From Ulota crispa (lineage: Eukaryota > Streptophyta > Bryopsida > Orthotrichales > Orthotrichaceae), in the NCBI GenBank assembly GCA_963920765.1, contig OY987250.1, positions 8,556,001 to 8,620,000 on the forward strand: a stretch of DNA of 64,000 nt. The letters are read 5' to 3'. A program made the translations under genes and the position numbers. Position 1 is the stretch's first letter; every line of letters starts with the position of its first letter. The notes under the pieces are model-generated. The model saw only the letters and a list, made by a program, of their open reading frames with translations, searched no databases and was not told the origin of the DNA. Of this stretch, positions 1-12,022 are shown piece after piece.

Positions 1-16
1 GCATGAGTCTAGAGCA

Positions 17-261
17 ATGATTGGGGAGAACTGGCGGTTAGTGTACTGTCAGCCAATTGAAATTGCAAAAAAAAGCGATTGAAATTAAAACTAATGGATA
101 AAAAATTGGCAATTTTTCTCCCAAAATCTAATTATATAATATTATAGTGTATTTTTAGAAGTTCCATAAGAAATAACCAATTTATGCTAGTGAAAGCCCA
201 GTTGAAATTGGGAAATGTTGAATTTTAGCCAGTGGAGCTAAAATTTCTCCCCAACCCTCGG
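17..261. mobile_element. Mutator-like MITE with 9-bp target duplication
   Basis: A 245-bp stretch is bracketed by the direct repeat TCTAGAGCA (8-16 and 262-270). Its ends are loosely inverted: TTGGGGAGAA occurs near the left end, and its complement TTCTCCCCAA near the right. A 9-bp duplication is the habit of Mutator-like elements; the terminal inverted repeats are short and imperfect, so the superfamily is inferred. No coding capacity. Confidence 0.55.
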
Positions 262-295
262 TCTAGAGCAGCCTTTAAAATTAGCATTTTCATTG

Positions 296-560
296 ATTGC
301 ACAACATGCAGCCACCAATGCAAGCAGGTATGGAAAATTTGGACAAAAATGAATAAAATCAATGAAGTGTGCAAGTTCGTCCAAAAACCATACTAATATT
401 AGTATTGTTCATCCAAATTCTAGCAAACTTGGTGTAACCTTTGGGAGGGGTTTGGCAATTTCATCCACTTCTTCACCTGAAATTTCTAGTGTTAAGGTAG
501 CAAATCACTAATTGAGGTCAGATTTAGGCAAAAATTTGCCAGCTCTTTCTAGAGGTTGGC
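296..560 (+). repeat. Dispersed repeat U, copy 1
   Basis: This stretch is collinear with 60345-60605 (shared blocks around GGAAAATTTGGA, TTCATCCA, TTCTAGTGTT and GGTTTAGGC-like sequence). The two copies are diverged. No termini or coding potential were recognised. Confidence 0.5.
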
Positions 561-654
561 ACTCTTTTTGACCTCCAAATTTCATAATAATTTTAGTTTG
601 CAAATAAAATTATGCAACATTTGCAATCTCAATATTTTTTATCTTCCAACAAGG

Positions 655-870
655 GAAAAATAATTTTTGTCTCAAACTCTTTGTAGTTTGGTACAAAATC
701 ACATAAGGTTATTGGGTATGGTGCTTCCACCTTATCTTTCTCTAGGCTATAGACCATGTGAAATCTTAGTATCTATAGAGTTGTAGACACCCTTAAATGG
801 CCAAGTAATGAGTCATGAGGAGCGTTTCCGTAATTGGTTTTGGGTTTTTTGGCAAATGGCTATAACCATG
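655..870 (+). repeat. Dispersed repeat T, fragment
   Basis: It contains the T-repeat core (CATGTGAAATC, AGAGTTG, GGCCAAGTAATGAGTCATGAGG) also seen at 10500-10600, 30780-30880 and 51190-51270. The rest of 562-1332 is AT-rich DNA in which I see no gene. Confidence 0.5.
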
Positions 871-1332
871 GGAAGAAAGGAGCTATTACCGCAATATGGA
901 AGGAAAATGGCAAAAGCATGATAGATAACTAAAGGAAAATAAAAAGGTAGAATTTTGGATTTTTTTTGGAATAGAGCACAACTTGCAAACCTTAAGGAAA
1001 TTGTGGAGTTTGTTGATGACTACTTTTGGTTAATCAGTTTGTTGCCAATTGCTAACCAATCTTGGAAAATGTAAAATATTGGCAATTGCAGTGCAGAATT
1101 TTAAATGCTATAAGACAAACATTGTGTCACTAATTTGGGAATTGCACCCAATTTGCATTAGCAAGATTGCTTGTTGCGCAACATTAGTGATCTACACAAT
1201 AATAATAAAAAGCCACTTTAGTATGGGTTAGAATTGACATAAGCAATGAAAAGTTGCGGTTGCACTTGCCTTAGACTCCACGCTCTAGCTTTCCTTGCAA
1301 GTTCAAGTAAAATCCAATGGAGGTTGTTGAAG

Positions 1333-2270
1333 TTAACCCCTAAAGGACCATTGTTCATTCAAAGGGCAAATGGGATTTTGGGCATACACCTTTGAATAAG
1401 CTACTTTGTATGATTTTTTGAAACTTTTATTGAAGGTGAGGAATTTAGAGATTGACTTGGGCATCTAAATTTTTCTTCATTTTGACATTTGACAAAGAAA
1501 TTACGCAAAAATTTGTCAAAACTAGGGGAGGAGGGGCACTTTGGGCAGCCCAAAAAACTTCTTTGAAAATTGTACTTTTTAAAAATAAAAATTTGGAATT
1601 GGTTCTTTAGATTTTTTTATATGTGTGAAGCTTTGAATCATTCAACTTCAATCAATGACATGAAAGTTATGAGGAGTTTTTGTTTGCGAGCAGTTATGGA
1701 TTCTCTACTCTAAAATAAACTTTGAAGTCCTTTATTTTACTCAATTTTCAATATTTTGGAAAAAAATTAAACCAAAGGAAATTCATTGTTTATTACAACA
1801 TTATAACCATTGGGATTTTTTTTTTTCATTTTAATAATAAAATTCTTAACAATTTAGTGTTTTTACTCATTCTCTACTTCTTCTTACTTATTGTTTTTTT
1901 CCCATGTGTTGTATAGTTCCAATTGATTTGAAAATTCTCCCACATATACCTAACTTGATCTCCTACATGGAAAAATAAAGGCACAACTTTTGTAGAGCAA
2001 TTTTTTTCATGTAAGAAGGGTCAAAGGCTTCTGAAATTTACTAGCAGCAAGGAAAAAACTGTTTTTCCTTCACTTCAGATGTAAACATCTCCCTCCTCTC
2101 CATCTAGAATGACCTGATTTTTTCCCCATAAGTACCTCTTCTAGTCTAAGGCAAGACCCTATGGTTGGATTTTCAAAAAAATAACAAAAGAAACCTACTT
2201 ACTCATCTCCTAGAAGTGGTAGTTTACAATAATGTTGACAGAAAAAAGGGCTTGGTCCTTTAGGGGTTAA
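1333..2270 (+). mobile_element. TTAA-flanked non-autonomous transposon, family A copy 1
   Basis: TTAA stands at 1333-1336 and 2267-2270. Between them the element starts CCCCTAAAGGACCA and ends in its exact inverse, a perfect 14-bp terminal inverted repeat. The interior is shared with copies at 9544, 12023, 16278 and 36962. TTAA duplication plus CCCC ends is the piggyBac pattern (inference from family knowledge). The interior has only short AT-rich ORFs (for example 1722-1916) with no transposase motif, so the element would need a transposase from elsewhere. Confidence 0.85.
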
Positions 2271-3425
2271 GGTTCAACTTTAGAATTGCCAAGCATGCTT
2301 AACCTCTGCTCTTGGGGAGATCACTTAGGGGGTCCATTAAAAACCACTTGCATTAAGATTTTGGACTCCCCGTCTTATGTTCTAAAACTTAAATAGAAGA
2401 AAAAGAAAAAGACATGAGTAGATTCTCCTATTTTGAAAATTTATGTTTTGAATTGACAATATTTTTACTTGTAATTTATAATTAGTTACAAATTTTTGAC
2501 GTAAAATGATACACTATAGAGCTAAAAATAACTTTTACACCCCTATTTTATATAAGAAAAAATTGTTTAAAAATTACTCCAAAAATTCTTTAAAAAGATG
2601 CTTTATCGGAAGTTTATATTTCTTGAATACCAATGCAATGGTCATCTCAATGTGTTCTCTATAAATATTTGAGTTGAAAAACATGCCATTTTAGTTCACT
2701 TTTCAACCTTCTCTAGAAATGATTTTAATAAATTCTTTGGATTAAAGATTTTGGCAATAGAATCCTATAGTTGTGGTTAAAAAATGCTCAAAATCATAAG
2801 TTGAAATCATGGTTATTTAAAAGTAAATAGGGGGAGAAAATATCACTTCACTCACATGGTTAGTTATAGATACACTAAGTGATCTCCCCAAGCCTTTGCT
2901 ACAATTCAACCATGCAAGTGTGCATTTTATGCAGGCGCGAGTTTTGTACAATTGAACCTAAATTGCACAAAAACAAGCAATTCATTTTGTGCAGGCTTGC
3001 ATTTTGCGCAATCAAACCTAAATTGCACAATAACAAGCAATTGAGCACTAGGCTGCACAATTTTGTGCACAACAACAAGTGCACAAGTAAAGAACTTCAC
3101 AATTTGGCAATAATTACCATGAGTGAGAGGGCTAGAGGAGGCGCTTCGCCGTTGCGAGTATACAACAAAGGTCAACACCTCAATAGGTAAACCACTAAAC
3201 CAAAACTCCAATCATTCAAGAAATAAATGAATTTTAAAGGTGCAATACAAAATTTGTTTTGTTTATTTTAGTTCAAGATATTGTGGATTACAACATTTAA
3301 ATACTGACTCTTACAATGTGAATTATGTGTCCAAAATTTCAAGGAGATTTTGTTAGTACATAACTTAGTTTTAAAGAGAGTGTGAAGGATATTGCATTAC
3401 AAACATTCCACTATCAAGTTGCTAC
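2271..3425. other. No gene seen; holds a small tandem repeat
   Basis: AT-rich DNA. The only structure is two 60-bp tandem units at 2931-2990 and 2991-3050 (core CCTAAATTGCACAA). The overlapping short ORFs on both strands are by-products of that repeat. Confidence 0.6.
2931..3050. repeat. 60-bp tandem duplication
   Basis: Two adjacent 60-bp units, each starting GCAGGC and sharing AACCTAAATTGCACAA and AACAAGCAATT, with roughly ten mismatches between them. Confidence 0.75.
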
Positions 3426-3835
3426 TTAACCCTTTAAGGACCGTGGTTGATTTGGGAGGTGGGCAATCCTTTGTATGTCCATTTGGGGGAAATTTTCAAA
3501 CTCGTGAATATAGATGTCCACAACATATTTGAGTGTACAGATGGAAGTGTCTTGCAGGGTTTAGTGTTATGCATCATGAATTATGCTCACTCTTTAGTTG
3601 TTATGACCATCTTTTTGCATTTATTGGTGTAATTTCAGCCGGTACTCTTTTAGTTTTTCAACCCTCTAGTCACATGCCACCTCAAATTGGCCTGATTATT
3701 GTCCTAAACTCTTCACTTTCCAATTCCCTAGATCTGTCCCCTTTGCCATGTCATCAAATTCCGTGACATGCTCTCTACAAACTGAAAAGAGTCAAAATCG
3801 ACCATAAATAGGTGGACCGGTCCTTAAAGGGTTAA
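3426..3835. mobile_element. TTAA-flanked element, 410 bp (family Y)
   Basis: TTAA at 3426-3429 and 3832-3835. The ends are CCCTTTAAGGACCG and its exact inverse, a perfect 14-bp inverted repeat. The interior is unlike families A-C in this window. The two short overlapping ORFs inside (3447-3766) show no recognisable domain. Confidence 0.85.
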
Positions 3836-5498
3836 GAGGCAACAAATGGTCATGATTAAACTTCTAATTAGAAAAAAAAGTGAGAAGCATGCCACATTTT
3901 CATACTAATAAAAAAATCCAAATCAATGTGAAGAAATCTTGCACTATTCAAAATCTAGCACAGCTTGATGCAACTTGTATAGTTCACTTCACTGAATGAT
4001 CCATTTGGTAAAAAATGGCTAGTGGTAGGAGCTTTGTTCATTTTTGTTGGACTTTACTTCTAGAATTTTTGCATAGAGAAGTGTTTGGAAAACAATATAA
4101 ATTTTGAGACGGTCAAAGGAAAGGGAAAATTACCAAAAATCATTCTTTATTGTTTGATTGGTATGTTTCATAAGCATAGGATTAGCTCAAATGTACTAAA
4201 ATCAATTCTTTCATGATTGTGATTTGTACAATTACGTTTCAAATAATGAGTAGTGTGTAAAGATCGTTTAATTAAAACAATATGATTATTAGTGAGTATT
4301 TTACAAGAGTTTAGAATCAAGGCATGTTCTAAAGAAGCCAAATTCATCACCAATAAATTCGCGAGTCAATATCGTTGTATTGTGATCAATTTCCAAAGGA
4401 TGAAGCTTGGATTTAGTTGTTCATATTTAACAGTATATAGTTCAAGTTCATTTTTTTCCGTTGAGTACACAGTAACAAAAAGAACTTCAAAAATCTACTA
4501 AATTTTTCTTCGTATAATAATCAAAATGATCAATCCAAATTTGTAGTTATAGTGCCGAATCTCTATGAAAATTTGAAGGAAATATGAACCTCTTTCACAT
4601 CAAATACAAAACCATTGGTGTACATATTGCATATTTAACTAATTCTAGACTATATAAAATCCATAAGTCAAAATATTGAAAGGTATGCAAAATATTTATA
4701 GAATTGTGTCCTTCAAATTTGGGAGATCTCCATTTGTTTTGCAAGCAAAGTTCATAATTACATGAATAGTCCAAATATAGTTCCTAGTATATTTCTACAC
4801 ACTTTGGATCCTATGATAAATTTTTGATGTGCAAGATGGAAAATGTTTGTATTTGAGTACTTTATATATCCCAAGTTCTTTGAATTGTAAGATCTAACAT
4901 GAATTAGTCATCACAAATTTGGCCAAAACACAGACATGGCATATTTAGATAATGTTGAATTGTTCAAAATTCAAAATAATAATCCAAAACAAAAGGTTTG
5001 GAGATACATCCAATGCATTGAGATTTTTTTGGATGTTTACATATGTTATATACAAATCATTGGAGGATCCAAACAAATCATGAGGAGATTTATGCAAACA
5101 TTGTGAGATATATGTCCCTCAACATCCAAATAACTCCTACGGTTTTGTGAACATAGTTTGGAATTACATGAATAGTCCTTATGTTTGAATATGGTATATA
5201 CCAATTCAATCAATAGATTGACATTTGTACTATTTGTTTGATAACAATACCATTGACTATAGTTTGTTTGGAACCATAAAGATAATGATTATATAAATAA
5301 CACCTTAAAAAGCTTTCAAATAGGAGGAGTAAACATTGATGGTTTTTAAAGGTTTGAACTTATAGTAGAAGAATATTGAATTTCAAGAATTTAGATTTTT
5401 ATAGATTGTAAAAATAAGGAAGGGCTAAAATAATAAAAACTGTACATAATTGAACCACTGTGATTGCACAACTTTTATAGATCATACTAATTTGGACA
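3836..5498. other. AT-rich DNA, nothing recognised
   Basis: No ORF of note, no clear terminal repeats. The phrase ATTACATGAATAGTCC recurs near 4757 and 5162, which suggests old repeat debris. Confidence 0.5.
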
Positions 5499-5736
5499 TT
5501 AACCCTTAAATAACCAACCAACCATAGGACATAGTATGTATGCTGTATAACTGGCATTTGCTACCAACAAAAACTTTTAATTTGGGATCTTGATTAGCTC
5601 ATTATAACTGCATTGATTTATATTCTAACTTCTTTGTTGATCTCAAATGTAGTAAAGGTGTGGATGCATTCCAAATACAAGAGAAATACATCATATTGTA
5701 CTGTTTGTAGCCGTTAGTTGGTTGTTTAAGGGTTAA
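5499..5736 (+). mobile_element. TTAA-flanked MITE, family B copy 1 (238 bp)
   Basis: TTAA at 5499-5502 and 5733-5736. The left end CCCTTAAATAACCAACC mirrors the right end with one mismatch (CCCTTAAACAACCAAC). The body matches copies at 19986 (same orientation) and 21688 (reversed), including AACTTCTTTGTTGATCTC. Confidence 0.85.
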
Positions 5737-6228
5737 GTTAGATGTTCATTTATACTCCTTTTTGTTGTCTTCAGAACATCTTCCTCAACAATGGAGGCAA
5801 TATTATTGATATGACAACATGAATTAATTTTTTTGAGAATCTAACAAGTGTGTTGTTGAATTTGAATGATTTTAAATTCACCAAAAAAGCAAATACAATT
5901 TTCTATCAATACTCTAAGTTAGAATAAATATGTAAAATTAAGTTTGGCACAAAATAGACCATTATAGTTGTGATAACCATATTGACCAAAATAATAAATT
6001 TGATTTGCTCTAAACTCATGCCATACCATATATATATACTATTATGACCTGTATGTCCCATGGACACACTTTGGAAAATAACCCATTAAATGCAGTAAAA
6101 GATTTATCTTTTTTTAACAAACATTTCCTTGCATTAAAATATTATTTGTTTTGTACCCACAAAAAGATTTACCCACATAGTAAAAGGAATATCATTGTTT
6201 TCTCACGCATAAGAATATATATATTTTT

Positions 6229-6606
6229 TGCCTACACAAATATTTTATCCACATATTTATCCACATAGTAATCATTCAAGCAATTTTTTTATATTTTTTG
6301 TTTTTACCCAAGCAATTTTTTTACACATGCCATTTTTTACTCATGCAGTTTTTTACCCATGCAGCAAGTTTTTCCATACGCAAGTTTTTTTACCCATAAG
6401 TTTCCATTATGTTGCAACTAATACAAACTAACAAACAACCTAATCTATTACATACATGCATAAAAATAGTATGTGTTGTTTACCTACACAAATATTTTAC
6501 CCCTCAAATTTTATCCACATAGTAATTATTCACGCTAATTTTTTACATTTTTTGTTTATTACCCACGCATTTTTTTTACACATGCCATTTTTTACTTACG
6601 CTATTA
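6229..6606. repeat. Direct duplication of about 125 bp, T-rich
   Basis: 6229-6356 and 6481-6606 share CCTACACAAATATTTTA, ATCCACATAGTAAT and TTTTACACATGCCATTTT. The wider region 6130-6640 is built of loose ACCCA(T/C)GCA-plus-poly-T units. Confidence 0.65.
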
Positions 6607-6710
6607 TTTACCCATTTTTACCCTCAACTAATGCGGCTCGCAAACACCAAGTTTATTATAAAAGAAAACCCAACTCATGCAATTGGTTTTGCATTTTTAC
6701 CATCGACTTT

Positions 6711-6860
<150 letters not shown>

Positions 6861-7100
6861 TTGTGTAATCACATTATTAGTAAAAATGCATGCCATTATT
6901 CTTTTGATGATGTTAACTCTTAAACCTCAATTTTGGTATTCTTTGCTTGGGGCTTTTGGATAGTCTCTTACTAACTTTGACTTTAAAATTCTATACTAAA
7001 CATGCTTCCACAATTCACCCAACTATACATGTTTTGTTTCACAAGCATTAGCCAATGAAAAAAAAAATCGCCACTTTTGTTTGTATTTATGTAATTCTAT

Positions 7101-7240
7101 CAGGTAGGAGGTCCATAAATTGACCATCTAAGCCTACCTAACTCATCAATGGCAATCATAGATATTCAAAGAAACATGTTACGCATTCCTAAACCACAAA
7201 TGCAATTAGAACCTGGTCGGAATTTGAGCCTCCTACCTTA
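7101..7240 (+). mobile_element. MITE family S copy 1 (TAAGGTAGGAGG ends)
   Basis: About 140 bp, from AGGTAGGAGG to the inverted CCTCCTACCTTA. It aligns end to end with the reverse complement of 7527-7663 (shared TCTAAGCCTACCTA and CTCATCAAT). No clear target duplication. Confidence 0.65.
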
Positions 7241-7526
7241 CTACTTATAAAGCTTAGACAAAATTTTACTTGAATCGATTAACATATAAAGAACAAAGTC
7301 AATAACCATGTAGTCAAACTTCAAAAATTCATTGAAAACTTTATTTTTCCATTACATTTGGACAATGCTTATATATTTATGAGTTTTAGCAAAAGCATGA
7401 AAGACTTCAACTCTTTGGTGAAGATTTGAAATCACACAGATATAATGAAAAAAAAGTGAAGAGAATGAGTATCAAACATCAATCATTCTTTAAAAAACAA
7501 AAAGTTCACGCTAAATGTGTTGGTTA

Positions 7527-7663
7527 TAAGGTAGGAAGCTCAAATTCCATTTAAGCTATTACTTTCAACTCTAGGAATGGTTGACATTTGAGGTGAAATA
7601 TCTAGTACTATGATTGATGAGCTAGGTAGGCTTAGAGGGACGGTTTATGAGCCTCCTACCTTA
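7527..7663 (-). mobile_element. MITE family S copy 2, inverted
   Basis: TAAGGTAGGAAGCTC at the left, GAGCCTCCTACCTTA at the right: an inverted repeat of about 15 bp. It is the reverse-oriented sister of 7101-7240, so the two copies together form an inverted pair spaced by 286 bp. Confidence 0.65.
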
Positions 7664-9125
7664 ACGATAGAACAATATGGTATAGACCAAATCTCCACGT
7701 CATTCTAACCTCAAACAAAACCTAATCATAAGCTCATCAGCTACAAATTGCAATATTTTGGAAAAAAAAATCTCCAAAAACCTTGATAAACATGCTTTTA
7801 TTAGTATTGCTTAAGAGCAAAACTTAACCATCGCAAATGTCAAAATTAAGTCTGAAAAACAAAAGTATAGCAAACAATGCTTGGAATATCCTAGTTAGCT
7901 AACACCAATTAATCTTGTATAAAGACTTTCCATATTCCAATTACCAAATAAACAAACTAGAAATATAGAAAAATTGGAGGGTTTCAGAATTCTATAATTT
8001 CTCAACAAAAAAGATGTTTTTCACATACAACTTTTTTGCAATACAAGAAAATCCCATTTTTCACAATGATTTCTAGGATGCTTTCTTATCATACTGCATT
8101 TAGATTATTTTAACAATTAGATTGCCTTATCTTGGAAAGTTACTCATGGTTCATTGCTTGGTCACTTGGAGGAGGCTCATACAACTTTTTAGGTATTAGG
8201 ATTTCACATGGTTTACAACTTGGACGGTAGTAGTTTTTTTTTCTACAATTTTGTTGTTGCTCCTCAAATTATTTTATTGTAATAATTATCCATAAAAATT
8301 TACTGTAGGATCAGTTAGTGATTCTATAGTGTAAAGTGTCAAGAAATTAGTGTGGGCAACCTAAACGCAATATTTAGTGTAGTAAGAGAGCCCATATTCC
8401 ACTTTTTACACCTTCCAATGTGAAAAATTATTTACATTGTTTCTCATGAGTTTTGCGCAATATAAACTCGCAAGAACCTGACTCAGACAAAAAAAAACAA
8501 ATTTTATTTTATTTTATTTTCCAGAGATTCAAGACGCCCTAATACACGACTTAATAAAAACAATAACTTAATGATGTCCCGTACATACACCGTCAAGAAA
8601 GCTGTATACAGTATTTCAAAAACTGGATGAAACTCGCGGGGGGAATTATTCATAACCCCCCTTTCAAAACCGAAAAAAAGAAAAAAAAAAAAAACAGAAA
8701 AAAAAAAAAAAAAATCATGTTACTACAGGTTTTGCATGTAAACATGTGCCCTCTCGATTGTGATTGGTCCTTTAATATTTTTTGAGAGGGGTCAATTATA
8801 CGGTCCACCATACAAATGATTTTTTAATACATTGCAGCCTTTTGACTTGAGAATGTAGTCTCGATGAAGAGAAAGTACACTTGTCCTGATAGTACCTCGG
8901 ACTCTCGGACCCCTGTTTTTAAAATTAGATATTATGGTTCGGTCGAGTATTAAAATGCATATGTTTTATTTTATTTTGTCCCCATTTGAATTATTCATTT
9001 ATGAAAATCCGATTCTATGAATAAAAGTCAATGGGTAGCAAAATCAGCTTTTGGTTTTAAAAGCGAAGTTATTGATAGGAGATACTTGCTGAAGGATCAC
9101 AGCCTTTTGAGGGAAATTTTGGAAG
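7664..9125. other. AT-rich DNA with repeat debris
   Basis: No gene seen. A piece of repeat T (GGGCAACCTAAACGCAATAT) lies near 8354-8380 and a poly-A tract at 8671-8715. Confidence 0.5.
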
Positions 9126-9427
9126 TAAGGCAGGAGCCTAGGAAGCGGCTGAAACTGAATTTTGAGTAGGTGAAATTTCTTGAAATATTTTCCAGTAAAT
9201 TCTTCTTGAAAGGCCAGAAGAATTGGCATCTAACCCAAGTTATTTCACATGTTTTGAAACTTTATGGAATTAGTTATGAAAATTTGAAGTGGAAAGGTCA
9301 TAGGGCTCTAAAATGGAGCACCTCCTTAAATGTATATCATATGTACATTGTTGAAGGGCTATGAAAAACAACAAGTTTAAACATAGTATAGTTGAGAAGG
9401 TGCTCCAAATTAGAGCCTCCTACCTTA
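9126..9427. mobile_element. MITE related to family S (302 bp)
   Basis: The left end TAAGGCAGGAGCC and the right end GGAGCCTCCTACCTTA-type inverse (9412-9427, GAGCCTCCTACCTTA) match the family S termini. The interior differs from the 140-bp copies. Tentative. Confidence 0.5.
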
Positions 9428-9429
9428 TT

Positions 9430-10625
9430 GTTCACTAAATATTGCAATTAAGTTGCTCGATACTAATTTCTAGACATTTTTTACACTACATGAATATTTG
9501 TGTTGCTATAGTAATTTTTATTGAAAATTGTATTAAACAATTTTTAACCCCTAAAGGACCATTGTTCCTTCTCGGGACAAATGGGGTTTTGGGCATTCAC
9601 GTATGGCTAAACTACTTTGTGTTATTTTTTGAAACTTTTATGGAAAATGGGGAATTCAAATATCTACGTGGGCATCTAATTTTTTCTTCATTCAGACTTT
9701 TATTGAAGAAGTTATGCACAAGTTTCTGAAAAACAAGGGAGGGCGAGCAACCAAATTTCATTTTTTAAAAATAAAAATCTGAAATTGGTTCTTTAGATTT
9801 GTACATATGTAGGGAGCTTTGAATCATTCAATTTTAATTTATGAGTGAAAAGTTTTAGTTTGCTGGCAGGTATGGGACTCCCACACCTCCGTTCCTTTTG
9901 CTTTTGGTGCTTTACTTTTTTGAGCTCTTTGTGAATTTTTTTTTGTAGTTTTTTTTTTCCAAGTTGTAGTAGACTAAGATTCCTTGGTTTTCGCCATTTG
10001 GATCATAGCAATTCAAATTTCTGAATTTTACATATGTCCTCCAATTTTGCCTAGAATGTATGCAAATTTGATGGCCTTATGGCATTGCAAGATTTTACAA
10101 AGTATGATTGACACCTCCAATTCATTTGAAAATTCTCCCACACTTACCTGACTTGATCTTCTACATGGTGAAATTAAACCTCAACTTTGTTTAGAGCAAT
10201 TTTTTTGATTTTGAAGCAATCAAAGGCTTCTCAAATTTTTGGGCAGCACAGGAAAAACCTTTTATTTTCACTTTTGATGTCAATATCTCACTCTACATCT
10301 TGAATGAGCTGATTTTTTTCCCACAAGTACCTCCCATAGTCTAGGGCAAGATCTTACAGTTGGAGTTCCAAAAAAAGCTTTTTTTCTTACCTTTCTACTC
10401 ATTCCCCCAAAAATGGCAGTTTTCAATAACTTTCACAGAAAGAAGGACTTGGTCCTTTAGGGGTTAAAGGCCCTCACAACAACAATGAAGTTGAAAATAA
10501 ACACCAAGTTGTAAAAACCATGTGAAATTAAAATATCTTGTAAGTTGTACGTGCCTCCAAGTAGCCAAGTGATGAGTCATGAGGTAACTAACCAAGGTAA
10601 GGCAACCTAAAAGCAATATTTAGGT
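9430..10625 (+). repeat. Dispersed repeat T, split by a TTAA element
   Basis: 9430-9547 and 10468-10625 together align with 30634-30900 and 51035-51310 (TTTCTAGACATTTT, TTTACACTA, CAACAACA, CCTCCAAGTAGCCAAGTG, GGCAACCTAAA). Family A copy 2 sits between the halves at the T-repeat's own TTAA. Confidence 0.75.
9544..10467 (+). mobile_element. TTAA-flanked transposon, family A copy 2 (924 bp)
   Basis: TTAA at 9544-9547 and 10464-10467, perfect 14-bp ends CCCCTAAAGGACCA. The body follows copy 1 (for example TTTTTTGAAACTTTTAT). It is inserted in repeat T: the unoccupied T copy at 51134-51137 carries a single TTAA at the same point, so the target duplication is seen directly. Confidence 0.92.
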
Positions 10626-11708
10626 GTAGGGGTGATTTACCTCCTTTTGTGAACTCTAGGGAATCCTTTTTCTTTTCTTTCTCTTTCTCCCAATGATACC
10701 CGGGTTCGTCCTTTTTGTTTCTGTTTTTTTTTTTCTCCAATATCATTTTTGCACAGGCTGATTACCTTCAGATTGGAGTTTTCTAATGATTTGAACTTTT
10801 GTCTCATACAATAAAATTGCTTGTTTGGAGCATAAAATGTTGGTTAGTTGTTAAATTACTTAGTATGATTTTACTATATGAATGTCAAAGACCCTCCCAA
10901 CTTTGTAGATTGAGTTGAGATTGACGTGAAGATTTCATTGCAAAATCGGATTTGAACGAACTAAAAGAACTACTGAACGAGCTAGCCATGCGTGGCTATC
11001 GTAACATACCTCAAAATTTCTAGAAGGTCTTGGAAATATAGAGCTTTGTTTTAATTCATGAAATTATTATTTTTTTAAGTTTTAAATGGAACCAAATCTA
11101 AAATTTCATGAATTCTGCCAAGATAGTAGAGTCCTAGAGAGAAAGTCGTAGTGCCTTTAAAAAAAAATTCACTCAATCAATACTTTATCAAAATATAAAA
11201 CTAATCATATATTTGAAAAGCTTAGAAAAAGGAGCAAGTTCTTTTAAATTTTTGATGTTAATCAAATTAGAGGAAGTTTTAGAAAAAAAAAACATTTGAA
11301 AAAAATACTCAATTATAATCCAAATGCTATTAAAATCACTACAAGTTTGTCAACAATTTATTACCTATATATTCTCAATCTATTCCCAACCTACAATAGG
11401 TTTGCTTGAGTTAAGACAATTTCAAGTTCCAAAGGGTTGTTAAGAACCACAAAGATGTTGATGATGTTGATAAAAATTGATAAATATGGCATATTGGTTT
11501 GTGCAAAATTGCATTTGACATGGATTAAAAGCTTGAACTAGGAATATTCTACTTTTCAACTTTTAATTCAATTTGTCCCCCTTAGCTGGCTTTTTAAATA
11601 TGTAATCTCTTCTAAATTTGATGAAGAATTGAATGTGTGGGAGGGGTTTTAAAAAAGAGTATGACTTTTGTTTAGGGACTCTATATGCAATTCTAAGCAA
11701 ATTTCATA
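10626..11708. other. AT-rich DNA, nothing recognised
   Basis: No gene, no clear repeat boundary. Only short homopolymer and pyrimidine tracts (near 10670-10740). Confidence 0.5.
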
Positions 11709-11865
11709 CACTAGAAGAAAAATGGCAATAAACAACTAAGTAATTTAGTTGTTGTGCAGTCATTGTGACCATATGTAGTCATAGTTGTTATATGGTCACA
11801 TATGGTCACAATAACTGCACAACAACTAAACTACTTAGTTGTTTATTGCCATTTTTCTTCTAGTG
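11709..11865. mobile_element. CACTA-type fold-back MITE, 157 bp
   Basis: It starts CACTAGAAGAAAAATGGC and ends in the exact inverse (...CTTCTAGTG). The inverted arms run about 70 bp with few mismatches, so the element folds almost completely into a hairpin. It is flanked by ATA on both sides (11706-11708, 11866-11868). CACTA ends plus a 3-bp duplication are the CACTA (En/Spm) hallmark. Non-coding. Confidence 0.85.
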
Positions 11866-12022
11866 ATAATAGATCATTTCAAATTTTTGATGTTAATAGA
11901 GAATTCTAGATTCTAGTGTGATACTTTTAGTGACAAACTAACACTTGGACACCAAACGCAACACTTTTTGGTGGCAAACAAGCACCCCATACTCTACAAT
12001 AGAGAACTTCAAAATTTTGGTG

